Made by a program: the position numbers and the translations under genes. A stretch of DNA of 64,000 nucleotides. Source: Clostridia bacterium. GTDB lineage: Bacteria > Bacillota > Clostridia > TANB77 > UBA1234. This document shows positions 9,282-17,738 of the stretch, piece by piece. Within the stretch, counting starts at the first letter, position 1. Every line of letters begins with the position of its first letter. Where the stretch lies: assembly GCA_900765095.1 (NCBI GenBank), contig CAAFRB010000082.1:62001-126000 (forward strand). Direction: 5' to 3'. Under the pieces are notes generated by a model. It saw only the letters and a list, made by a program, of their open reading frames with translations, ran no database searches and was not told where the DNA came from.

Positions 9282-12200
9282 TTGTATCCTCCAAAATATT
9301 TTTTATAAATAAGTCAAGGTACTCGTTAGTAATGTTTGGCCAAGTAAATGAACTATGCTTTAGATATTCGCGAGTTAAATTGTCGTTAATAGTTATTTTT
9401 GTGTCATAGTTTAGGTTCTTAGAATTATTTAAATCAGTAATGAAGTTTTCTAGGTAGTTATGATTTTTTTCGTTATGAATGAACTCAAGAAAATCTTCAG
9501 GTGAGATAAATTCTATATTCACATTGTAGTGATGTAATACATGTATTAAATTAGTTATGCTTATCAGGTTGTTATTCAACAAGTGAAATACCTTGTTTTC
9601 ATAGGTCATTAACTTGACTATTGCACGAGCACAAGAGTCTACTGGTGTAAATTCTAACTTTTGATTAGATAAATTATTTGGCAATTTACCTAATTTTATG
9701 AAACCGTAAATTCGCTTGAAATATGCATTATCGAATTTGTTTATTTGGAATTTTCCATCTGATACACGCTGCATCAAATTTCCAATTCTAAATACATTGA
9801 CCTTAAGACCTTCATTTTGGGCTTTAAACACTTCATTTTCTGCTTCAAATTTTGTTCTAACATATACATTATCTTTATAGTTTTGTCCTATATAAAAGTC
9901 ATTTTCTGTAAAGTCATATTCAATATCATTTTGAACTAAGTAGTTTCCAGAAACGGATGTTGTTGAAATATGATTTAATGTTGCATTTGCTTCTTTTGCA
10001 AACTTTATAAGATTTTTTACCGTTACGACATTTGAGTTATAGAATAAATTGTAATCTCCATAATGTTTTACAAGAGAAGCACCATTTATAACATAATTGA
10101 TTTTTCCAACTAAAGTTTTATATAAAGTAACATCCATTCCTAAGTTATCTCTTACTAAGTCACCATCTATAGGAATTATTTTATCATCTATAAGTAAATC
10201 ATACTTCTCACCGAAATAGTAGTGCAGTATTTCTTTTAATCTATCTTTATAATTTTTGTTAGGCTTGTTTCTTATTACACAATATAAGGTCACGTTAGGA
10301 TATGTGTTAATTATTTCGGCAAGTATGTGTGAACCTAAAAATCCAGTTGCGCCAGTTAAGAGCACGTTTATTGGCTCATTAGATTTTTTGTTTATATCAT
10401 CAAGCAAAATAGGTTTATGTGAAAATATCTCTATATCATTTTTTGAATCAGTCTTTGAACTATTTGAAATATAATTAGATATTGCTCTAACGGTAGGATT
10501 TTCAAATAGCACCTGAGATTTTACATTAATATCATTTTTAAATAAAACAGATTGTATTGAAATTATAGATAATGAGTCGCCACCAAGTTCGAATATATTA
10601 TCATCAATACCTATATTTTCTTGCTTTAAAACTTTTTTCCATGCTTGCAATATATTTTCATCTAATTTATTTCTAGGAGCTACAACGATGTTGTCTTTAG
10701 GCTTAATATAAAGCTTCTCCAAAGCTTTTCTATCAATTTTTCCATTAGGGGTTAATGGAAACTTTTTAACTACATCAATTTCTTGAGGAATCATGTAGTA
10801 TGGTAAAAACTTCTTTAACTCTTGCTTTAATTCTTTAATGTCAACATTATTTTTAGTTTCTATATATGCAGCAAGTGAAGCTGTACTTTCTGTATGTTTT
10901 AAAAGAGCAACTACATTTGGGTTCTTTGTATATTTTGAAATTGCACTTTCAATTTCACCTAAATTTATTCTAAAGCCATTATATTTTACTTGATAGTCAA
11001 CACGTTCATGGAATGTCATTAATCCTTCTTCGTTTATAGAAACTACATCACCAGTTTTGTACATTAACACGTTTTCTTTAAAAGGATTTGGTATAAATCT
11101 TGTGTCTGTTAAGTCTTGTCTACCAATGTAACCTTTTGCAAGACCAGGACCGGAAACATAAAGTTCGCCTTTTACATTGAATGGTTGAACTTTTAGATTA
11201 TTATTTAATATATAGCAACTACAGTTATTTATTGGCTTTCCAATGAATACAGTTGAATCATTTTTGCTAAATTTATGGAATGTTGTACAAACACTATTTT
11301 CTGTTGGACCATATTCATTAAATATTTCAACATTTGGTAATATTTCAAAATGCTTTTTTACAAGTTCGATTGCAAAACCTTCACCAGCAACCGTAACTGA
11401 TTTGAAATTAGTCATAACATCTGATATTTCATTTAATAGCACATTATAAAAGCTTGGAACAACTAGCATATGATTTATATTGTGCTTTATGATTAGTTGC
11501 CTAATTAATGATATATCAAAATTAGAATTGCTTTGATTTATCAATACAAGCTTTGAGCCGGAAACAAGTGGCGTAAAAATATCTTCAACAGAACTATCAA
11601 AGGCGAATGAAGGTATCTGTAAGACTGATATATTTTTATCAAAGCTATAAGCATCTTTTCTCCAAAGAAGAGTGTTTACAATGCTATAATGTCTAATCAT
11701 TACGCCTTTAGGCTTTCCAGTAGAGCCGGATGTGTAAATTACATATGCTAAATCATCGGCTTTGCTTATATTGTCCCAATCATCTTTTGAGGATAATTCA
11801 TCATATCTAACTATGATGTCAGTAAGTGAAGAATTACGGTATGTCATATCTTCAGATCTTAACAAGAGTTTACACTTACTATCATCAATCATGTAACCGA
11901 TTCTTTCATCAGGGTAATCTGGGTTTATAGGCATATATGCAGCGCCAGATTTTAAAACAGCAAGTATAGAAATTATCATTTCTAGTGATCTGTTAAAAAG
12001 AACTCCTATGAAAGTGTTTCTTTTTGCACCAGCTTTAATTAAAACGTCCGCTAAATAATTACTTTTTTCATCCAGCTCTTTATATGTTAGTTCTTTATCT
12101 TCAAAAACAAGTGCAATGTCATTAGAATGTGACTTTGCAATAGATGAAAACAATGTAGCAATTGTATTATTTCTATCATAAATATAAGAAGTATCATTGA

Positions 12201-13518
12201 ACTTATTTATTAAAATATCTCTTTCGTCAGGTGTGACAATTTCTAAATCTTTTACTAAAATGTTTGGAGTGCTTATCATCTGCTCTGCCATGTATACAAG
12301 TCTGTTGTGTAATGTGGAAATATCCTTCTCATTAAAAACAGATGTAAGAAAATCATAATCCATAATTGGTGCATTAGTACCGTCTATGTCAGATATATTA
12401 ATTACAAGCGATTCGACCTGATGGTTAGTAAAAATCCATCTTGATTCAAATTCAAAATCTAGGTTTGAAGAATCAGCTTTGGCATTTTGATATGAAAACA
12501 AAATGTCATATAGGTTACTTGTACGACCAAATTTTTTAGTGTAATACTTTTGAAGTTCAGCAAATGGATATTTTTGATGTCTAAGTCCACCAATTTGTTG
12601 AACAGCGATATCCTTTATATAGTCAGCTATTGACTGATTATCATCTATTTTATTCTTAAAAGGAAGTGTTGAAATAAACATTCCTAGTGTATTTTTTTCT
12701 TTAAAATTAGTTCTATTTAAATAAGGTGTTCCAATAATAATATCATCAGTATTTTCTATGCGTGAAAAGTATATAGATATAATTGCATAGAAAAATGAAA
12801 AAATTGAAATTTTGTTTTCACTGCAATACTTTGATATACTCTCAGGAAGATTAAAAGATTTTCTAATTGAATCTGTTTCAAAACTATTACTACTTTTTAA
12901 AGACAAAATTTCAGAACTAGAACTAAATTTATCTTCCCAGTATTCTTTATCTTTTTTGAATTTATCTGATTTTAGGTATTCTTCTTCGGAATTTATGAAA
13001 TCTTTGTATGATGAAGTTCTATAAGATGAATTTTCTTTGTTTAAAACCATAGAATTATAATCTTTTAGCACTTCCTCTAAAATTATAGAATGTGACCAAG
13101 CGTCACTAATAAGATGGTGGGCTATACAGCAAAAACCACCATAACCAGAAAGATTTTCGAACATTAAAAATTTAACAGGAGTAGATGAATAAATATCAAA
13201 GGTTATGCCTTTAATAAAATCTTCTAATTCGTCAATATCATTTACAACAATTTTCTGTACATCAAAAGGAGAATAATCTTCAAAGTATTGGGTAATGGTA
13301 TCTCCATTTTTCAAGAAACGAGTACGCAAAGCATCATTACGTTTAACAATATTGTTAATCGCTTTTTCTAACAACTCATAATTAATATTATCTGTTTTAA
13401 TCATTGCCCAAGCCGGAATGATGAAAATATGTTGATCTCCATAAAAGGCCTCAGACATATAAATTGAATCTTGAGGATTCGTTAAATCATAAAATATCTT
13501 TTCTTGTGTTTCTTTCAT
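9262..13518 (-). CDS. Single-module nonribosomal peptide synthetase with terminal reductase (C-A-PCP-R)
   Basis: The 1418-aa enzyme has four domains. Condensation (about 1-430) has HHLISDAW with H134, H135 and D139. Adenylation (about 450-960) has YTSGSTGKPKG near residue 595 and NEYGPTE. A carrier domain has GGDSLS with predicted phosphopantetheine site Ser982. A thioester reductase (about 1050-1400) has TGATGFLGS. It should load one amino acid, join it to an acyl or aminoacyl donor, and release an aldehyde or alcohol with NAD(P)H. Pocket residues read by eye are roughly D-S-E-L-T-A-E-V-C plus Lys and give no confident substrate. No phosphopantetheinyl transferase or export gene is adjacent. 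A TATAAT-like -10 lies on the minus strand at 13595-13600. Confidence 0.93.
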   Translation of the reverse strand: MKETQEKIFYDLTNPQDSIYMSEAFYGDQHIFIIPAWAMIKTDNINYELLEKAINNIVKRNDALRTRFLKNGDTITQYFEDYSPFDVQKIVVNDIDELEDFIKGITFDIYSSTPVKFLMFENLSGYGGFCCIAHHLISDAWSHSIILEEVLKDYNSMVLNKENSSYRTSSYKDFINSEEEYLKSDKFKKDKEYWEDKFSSSSEILSLKSSNSFETDSIRKSFNLPESISKYCSENKISIFSFFYAIISIYFSRIENTDDIIIGTPYLNRTNFKEKNTLGMFISTLPFKNKIDDNQSIADYIKDIAVQQIGGLRHQKYPFAELQKYYTKKFGRTSNLYDILFSYQNAKADSSNLDFEFESRWIFTNHQVESLVINISDIDGTNAPIMDYDFLTSVFNEKDISTLHNRLVYMAEQMISTPNILVKDLEIVTPDERDILINKFNDTSYIYDRNNTIATLFSSIAKSHSNDIALVFEDKELTYKELDEKSNYLADVLIKAGAKRNTFIGVLFNRSLEMIISILAVLKSGAAYMPINPDYPDERIGYMIDDSKCKLLLRSEDMTYRNSSLTDIIVRYDELSSKDDWDNISKADDLAYVIYTSGSTGKPKGVMIRHYSIVNTLLWRKDAYSFDKNISVLQIPSFAFDSSVEDIFTPLVSGSKLVLINQSNSNFDISLIRQLIIKHNINHMLVVPSFYNVLLNEISDVMTNFKSVTVAGEGFAIELVKKHFEILPNVEIFNEYGPTENSVCTTFHKFSKNDSTVFIGKPINNCSCYILNNNLKVQPFNVKGELYVSGPGLAKGYIGRQDLTDTRFIPNPFKENVLMYKTGDVVSINEEGLMTFHERVDYQVKYNGFRINLGEIESAISKYTKNPNVVALLKHTESTASLAAYIETKNNVDIKELKQELKKFLPYYMIPQEIDVVKKFPLTPNGKIDRKALEKLYIKPKDNIVVAPRNKLDENILQAWKKVLKQENIGIDDNIFELGGDSLSIISIQSVLFKNDINVKSQVLFENPTVRAISNYISNSSKTDSKNDIEIFSHKPILLDDINKKSNEPINVLLTGATGFLGSHILAEIINTYPNVTLYCVIRNKPNKNYKDRLKEILHYYFGEKYDLLIDDKIIPIDGDLVRDNLGMDVTLYKTLVGKINYVINGASLVKHYGDYNLFYNSNVVTVKNLIKFAKEANATLNHISTTSVSGNYLVQNDIEYDFTENDFYIGQNYKDNVYVRTKFEAENEVFKAQNEGLKVNVFRIGNLMQRVSDGKFQINKFDNAYFKRIYGFIKLGKLPNNLSNQKLEFTPVDSCARAIVKLMTYENKVFHLLNNNLISITNLIHVLHHYNVNIEFISPEDFLEFIHNEKNHNYLENFITDLNNSKNLNYDTKITINDNLTREYLKHSSFTWPNITNEYLDLFIKNILEDTNEKEKI

Positions 13519-13818
13519 AGTTTACCTTCCTTACTAAAAACAAACATCATATTGAAACAAAACTTAGTTGCTACGTTTCGATAATTTTCTATCTATTATA
13601 ATATATTAAACAAGCAAAAAAAACAAGGAAAAACGAGAAATATTGGAATTAAAATAAAACGCGAATAGCACAAATATATTTTACATAATTGAAGTATATT
13701 TTTTCCAGAAAAGTGTAAAATAGTATAGTGAAAAAGCACCACAGATGCACTAATACCAGCAGTTACAAACGGTACGAAATTTGATATAATTTTCAAAAAT
13801 GTGAAAATTATGTGAATT

Positions 13819-13845
13819 TTAGCACTCGACTATTGACAGTGCTAA
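13819..13845 (+). promoter_or_regulatory. CIRCE operator (HrcA binding site)
   Basis: TTAGCACTC (13819-13827), nine bases, then CAGTGCTAA (13837-13845). This is the CIRCE consensus TTAGCACTC-N9-GAGTGCTAA with one change in 18 arm positions. It overlaps the -35 of the hsp20 promoter, so HrcA binding should block transcription until heat shock. Confidence 0.92.
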
Positions 13846-13860
13846 AAATAGAGTTATAAT
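13833..13860 (+). promoter_or_regulatory. hsp20 promoter
   Basis: A perfect TTGACA (13833-13838) and a perfect TATAAT (13855-13860) are separated by 16 bases. The -35 lies inside the CIRCE element. The leader before the ATG is about 100 bases. Confidence 0.88.
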
Positions 13861-13914
13861 TGTGTTTGTAATCAAAAGAAAGGAATCTTTTGAGAGCATA
13901 ATATAAAAAATAAT

Positions 13915-13943
13915 ATGTGTTAACTTATGTGGTGTCAACACAT
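13915..13943 (+). promoter_or_regulatory. Inverted repeat in the hsp20 leader
   Basis: ATGTGTTAAC (13915-13924) and GTCAACACAT (13934-13943) form a 10-bp dyad with one mismatch and a 9-base spacer, in the untranslated leader 23 bases before the start codon. It could be an RNA hairpin affecting stability or translation, or a second protein site with CIRCE-like spacing. The function is unknown. Confidence 0.6.
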
Positions 13944-13966
13944 TAATATGAAAGGGAGAGATTTAT

Positions 13967-14389
13967 ATGATGATGATACCAAGAAGAAATAATGATTTTG
14001 ATTTGTTCGGAGATTTGTTTAGAGATCCATTCTTTAATGAACATGAAACAAGAGTTATGAAGACAGATATTAGAGAAAAAAAAGACAAATACTTGATAGA
14101 TATTGATTTACCAGGTTACAATAAAGATAACATCAAGATTTCAGTAGAAGATGGATATTTAACAGTACAAGCTTCTATCGATTCAAATCATGAGGAAAAA
14201 GAAGACGGTAAGTTTGTAAGAAGAGAAAGATATATGGGAAGCTGTTCAAGAAGTTTCTATGTAGGTGAAGATGTAAAGAGTGAAGATATTAAAGCTTCAT
14301 TTAAGAATGGCATTTTGAATTTGGAAGTACCAAAGATTGAGGAAACAAAGAAACTTCCTGAAAAGAAGTATATTGAAATTGAAGACTAA
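13967..14389 (+). CDS. Small heat shock protein, Hsp20/alpha-crystallin family
   Basis: The 140-aa protein has a short N-terminal arm and an alpha-crystallin domain (about residues 25-130) containing LPGYNKDNIKISV and the conserved GILNLEVPK segment. Such proteins form oligomers that hold unfolding proteins without ATP. The start is the first of three ATG codons, 7 bases after GGGAGAG. CIRCE control and the neighbouring htpG gene define a chaperone cluster. The length is normal for the family. Confidence 0.95.
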   Translation: MMMIPRRNNDFDLFGDLFRDPFFNEHETRVMKTDIREKKDKYLIDIDLPGYNKDNIKISVEDGYLTVQASIDSNHEEKEDGKFVRRERYMGSCSRSFYVGEDVKSEDIKASFKNGILNLEVPKIEETKKLPEKKYIEIED

Positions 14390-14412
14390 TTAAAAGAAGT
14401 GGTGTGAAGCTG

Positions 14413-14446
14413 GAGGGCTAGTGATATTTGGCTATCACTAGCCCTC
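14413..14446 (+). terminator. Perfect 14-bp hairpin after hsp20
   Basis: GAGGGCTAGTGATA and TATCACTAGCCCTC pair perfectly around the 6-base loop TTTGGC. The following AAAATTTGTACTTTT is only a weak U-tract, so it may act as a terminator or as a 3' stabilizing hairpin. Confidence 0.7.
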
Positions 14447-14457
14447 AAAATTTGTAC

Positions 14458-14492
14458 TTTTGTAATAAGAAAAAACTTTTCTTATTACAAAA
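14458..14492. repeat. Perfect 16-bp AT-rich inverted repeat
   Basis: TTTTGTAATAAGAAAA and TTTTCTTATTACAAAA are perfect inverted copies separated by AAC, directly after the previous hairpin. It could act as a terminator in either direction. It lies 70 bases before htpG. Confidence 0.7.
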
Positions 14493-14562
14493 ATATATTA
14501 ATTAAAGCATAAGATTTTGGAAACATTGTAAAAAATATAAAAGATAAATAGGAGTGAATGTA

Positions 14563-16449
14563 ATGAGTAAAAAAGAATTTAAAGCAGAATCGAAAAGAGT
14601 ATTGGATTTAATGGTTAATTCAATTTATACAAACAAAGAAATATTTTTAAGAGAACTTATATCGAATGCAAGTGATGCAATAGACAAGCTATATTACAGG
14701 TCGTTAACTAAAAAAGATGTTGAATTAAACCAAAGTAATTTACAAATAAACATCAAACTAGATGAAAAAGGCAGAAACATCATAATTTCAGATAATGGTT
14801 GTGGAATGACTGGAAAAGAACTAGAAGAAAACTTAGGAACTATTGCAAGAAGTGGTTCTTTAGCATTTAAACAAGAGAATGAGAAGAAAGAAGACATAGA
14901 TATAATTGGTCAATTTGGTGTAGGATTTTATTCATCATTTATGGTTAGTGATAAGGTTACAGTAAAAACAAAATCACCAGATGATGAAAAGGCGCATGTG
15001 TGGGTTTCGGAAGGAATTGATGGATATACAATAGACGAGTGCGATAAGAAAAATATAGGAACAGAAATAACATTACACATTAAAGAAGATACAGAGGACG
15101 ATAAATACAGTGAGTTTTTAGATGAATTTAAAGTTAGGGAACTAATTAAAAAGTATTCAGACTATATTAGATATCCAATCAAAATGGAAGTAACTCGTAA
15201 ACAATTAAAAGAAGGTTCTAAAGACGAATACGAAGAGAAAAAAGAAGAAGTAACTTTAAATAGCATGATTCCACTTTGGAAAAAGAAGAAGAGTGAAATA
15301 AAACAAGAAGAATACGAAGATTTTTATACTTCAAAATTCAATGATTGGGAGAAACCATTAAAGGTAATTCACATTGCGGTAGAAGGACAATACAGCTACA
15401 ATGCACTTCTATTCATACCAAATCATTTGCCATATGATTATTATACAAAAGAATATGAAAAAGGATTACAACTATATTCAAATGGCGTTTTAATAATGGA
15501 TAAATGTGCAGATTTATTGCCAGATTACTTTGGATTTGTAAAAGGACTTGTAGATAGCCAAGATTTATCATTAAACATTTCAAGGGAGATGTTACAACAT
15601 GACAGACAATTAAAAGTAATTGCAAAAAATATTGAAAATAAGATAAAATCAGAGTTAGAAAAAATGCTAAATGAAAATAGAGAAGAATATGAAAAATTCT
15701 TTGCAATATATGGCACACAATTAAAATTTGGAACTTATGAGAACTTTGGAATAAATAAAGAAAAATTACAAGACTTGTTGTTATTCAAATCTTCAAAAGA
15801 AGAAAAATTAATAACATTAAAAGAATACGTTGATAGAGTTGCAGAAGGACAAGACTCAATATATTATGCAACAGGTGAAACTGTTGATAAGATAAATGGC
15901 TTGCCACAAGTTGAAGCAATTCAATCAAAAGGTTATGAGATACTATATCTAACAGAAAATGTTGATGAATTTGCTTTGCAAGTAATGCAAGAATATCAAG
16001 GAAAGAAATTTAAAAACGTATGTGCAGATAATATAGATGTTGGTACTAATGAAGAAAAAGAGGCTTTAAAGAAATTAAATGAAGATAGTAAAGAAATGTT
16101 AAATACTATGAAAGAAGCGTTACAGAACGAAGTGCAAGATGTTAAATTCACAAACAGATTGACAAAACATCCAGTATGTTTAACAACAGAAGGTGGATTA
16201 TCAATAGAGATGGCAAAAACAATAAATAATCAAATAGGAAATGAAGATGCAGTAAAAGCAAAAACAGTACTAGAAATAAATAAAGACCATCCAATAGTTG
16301 AAAAATTAAAAACATTAGCAGGAAATGACAAAGAAAAATTGAAGAAATTTGCAAAAATATTATATGCACAAGCAAGAATGATAGAAGGCTTAACTATAGA
16401 AAACCCAACAGAGTACAGCAACTGGATATGTGAACTAATTTCAAAATAG
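14563..16449 (+). CDS. htpG: Chaperone protein HtpG (Hsp90 family)
   Basis: The 628-aa protein has the Hsp90 N-terminal ATPase domain (LRELISNASDAIDKL, ISDNGCGMT, GQFGVGFYSSFMV), a middle domain with SLNISREMLQ, and a C-terminal dimerization domain. It is an ATP-driven cytoplasmic chaperone. A GTG at 14554 is in frame, but AGGAG at 14550-14554 is spaced 8 bases from the ATG at 14563, so the ATG is used. No CIRCE is visible directly upstream. Expression may come from its own promoter or by read-through past the hairpins after hsp20. Confidence 0.96.
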   Translation: MSKKEFKAESKRVLDLMVNSIYTNKEIFLRELISNASDAIDKLYYRSLTKKDVELNQSNLQINIKLDEKGRNIIISDNGCGMTGKELEENLGTIARSGSLAFKQENEKKEDIDIIGQFGVGFYSSFMVSDKVTVKTKSPDDEKAHVWVSEGIDGYTIDECDKKNIGTEITLHIKEDTEDDKYSEFLDEFKVRELIKKYSDYIRYPIKMEVTRKQLKEGSKDEYEEKKEEVTLNSMIPLWKKKKSEIKQEEYEDFYTSKFNDWEKPLKVIHIAVEGQYSYNALLFIPNHLPYDYYTKEYEKGLQLYSNGVLIMDKCADLLPDYFGFVKGLVDSQDLSLNISREMLQHDRQLKVIAKNIENKIKSELEKMLNENREEYEKFFAIYGTQLKFGTYENFGINKEKLQDLLLFKSSKEEKLITLKEYVDRVAEGQDSIYYATGETVDKINGLPQVEAIQSKGYEILYLTENVDEFALQVMQEYQGKKFKNVCADNIDVGTNEEKEALKKLNEDSKEMLNTMKEALQNEVQDVKFTNRLTKHPVCLTTEGGLSIEMAKTINNQIGNEDAVKAKTVLEINKDHPIVEKLKTLAGNDKEKLKKFAKILYAQARMIEGLTIENPTEYSNWICELISK

Positions 16450-16485
16450 CATTTTAAAATAATACTTCAAATATCAATAAAGAAA

Positions 16486-16525
16486 AGAGCGACCACAAAA
16501 TATTTTCATACTTTGTGGTCGCTCT
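16486..16525. terminator. Perfect 14-bp hairpin after htpG
   Basis: AGAGCGACCACAAA (16486-16499) and TTTGTGGTCGCTCT (16512-16525) pair perfectly. No strong T run follows on the plus strand, so termination is likely but not certain. Confidence 0.6.
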
Positions 16526-16663
16526 GAATCGGAGCTAGAAAAGCCCATTTTTTATGCGAGAGATTTTCTTCCTTTCAGTCTTTCTTGTGTGAGAAATTTT
16601 TATCTTTTCAGTTGGAAATTCTCAGCGGCTGAAAAAACTGAAAATCGAAGATTTCCAGCTCTC

Positions 16664-16924
16664 TTAAGTATTCTTGATATGCTCCCTTAATCTGGTCTTG
16701 TAATTCCACTCCTGGAGAAGCGAGTCACGATTAGTCCTTACCCACTCTTGAGCCAACTCCATTCTGTTCTTCTCCATACATCCTGAAATCACCTTGCAAT
16801 CAATGAGTGAAATGCAGGCAGTCATGCCACAAACACTCACATAGATTTCGGGAATGACTTCAGAATCATCCAAAGAAGTTTTACCATGGACGAAGTACTT
16901 GTAACCAGACGGCAAGTTACACAT
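16664..16924 (-). CDS. Small DUF4160-like protein
   Basis: This is an 86-aa protein. The start at 16924 is chosen because AGGAGG lies 7 bases upstream; an in-frame start 14 codons earlier has no such site. The pattern of a short strand-rich core (PEIYVSVCGMTACISL) and a C-terminal helix ending WVRTNRDSLLQEWN resembles DUF4160 proteins and the gene at 42755-43012. The HxH residues usual for DUF4160 are missing, so it may be divergent. Base composition is less AT-rich than the neighbours, and it stands alone between hairpins. Confidence 0.6.
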   Translation of the reverse strand: MCNLPSGYKYFVHGKTSLDDSEVIPEIYVSVCGMTACISLIDCKVISGCMEKNRMELAQEWVRTNRDSLLQEWNYKTRLREHIKNT

Positions 16925-17171
16925 ACTAGCACCTCCTAAAATGATAGTCGGAAAGAAAACGAACATTGTACATAAATGTTAACACAGATACAGATATAAA
17001 GTCAATACGAATTTCCATTTTTTTCAAGAAAGCTGTGACGTGGCGATTGAAAAAATAAAACAAGCTATTTACATTTATGTAATTTTATGGTAATATATTT
17101 TAGCAGGTAAGACTAACATGAACAGTCAAAAATTTGGCTGTGCCAGCTCTCGATTAAAAAGGAGGAAAAGT

Positions 17172-17660
17172 ATGAACATCATGCAGCTTCTGAAGTGCAA
17201 AATGGTGGAAATTGCTGTGCGTGAGAACAGTAATAGCTCGCGGTTGATGAACAGTAAGTGGCCTAACAGCGAGAAAGATGAAAAAGAGAAGAAACAAGTT
17301 GATGAGGCTTTTAAGAAATTTAAGAGTATCAATGATACCATCAACAGAACCGTTATGAAAAATTACACCATCACCGAAAATTCTTTCGGAATGCCTGAGT
17401 TTGATTGCACCATCACACTTCCTGCTATTGAAAATCAGAAAACTTCTTTTTCTGATGAGGCACAAGAATACTTTAAGAGATTAGTTTCTGAGAAGCTAAA
17501 AGCAGATGCTCCTGGGCTTTTTAAAAAGATTAAAGTAACGTGTTCGTGTTTTTGCGTTAAGGAACCGGACCCGAGGAGTGTGAGTGAGATTTACAAGCAA
17601 AGTGCAGATGAAGGCATGTATGTTGAGCATTATTATATTCGAATTATTTTAATTGAATAA
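17172..17660 (+). CDS. Hypothetical protein
   Basis: This 162-aa protein is not recognised. It is mixed helical and strand-like, with a charged helix (about residues 35-60) and a later CSCFC segment. An upstream in-frame start at 17118 exists, but AAGGAGG at 17161 places the start at 17172. It has its own terminator and, like the gene at 16664, a base composition less AT-rich than its surroundings. No signal peptide or membrane helix is seen. Confidence 0.65.
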   Translation: MNIMQLLKCKMVEIAVRENSNSSRLMNSKWPNSEKDEKEKKQVDEAFKKFKSINDTINRTVMKNYTITENSFGMPEFDCTITLPAIENQKTSFSDEAQEYFKRLVSEKLKADAPGLFKKIKVTCSCFCVKEPDPRSVSEIYKQSADEGMYVEHYYIRIILIE

Positions 17661-17667
17661 AATTTTT

Positions 17668-17696
17668 AGGCTGTCCAAAATTTGGACAGCCTTTTT
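17668..17696 (+). terminator. Rho-independent terminator
   Basis: AGGCTGTCCAAA and TTTGGACAGCCT form a perfect 12-bp stem followed by TTTTT. Confidence 0.9.
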
Positions 17697-17738
17697 AAAA
17701 ACTTAAAAGAAATAAAGTTAAAAATTTATAGAATTAAC

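Noticed and set aside
13596..13796. 66-codon minus-strand frame upstream of the NRPS gene
   Set aside because: It has no ribosome site and overlaps the promoter region; it is probably chance.
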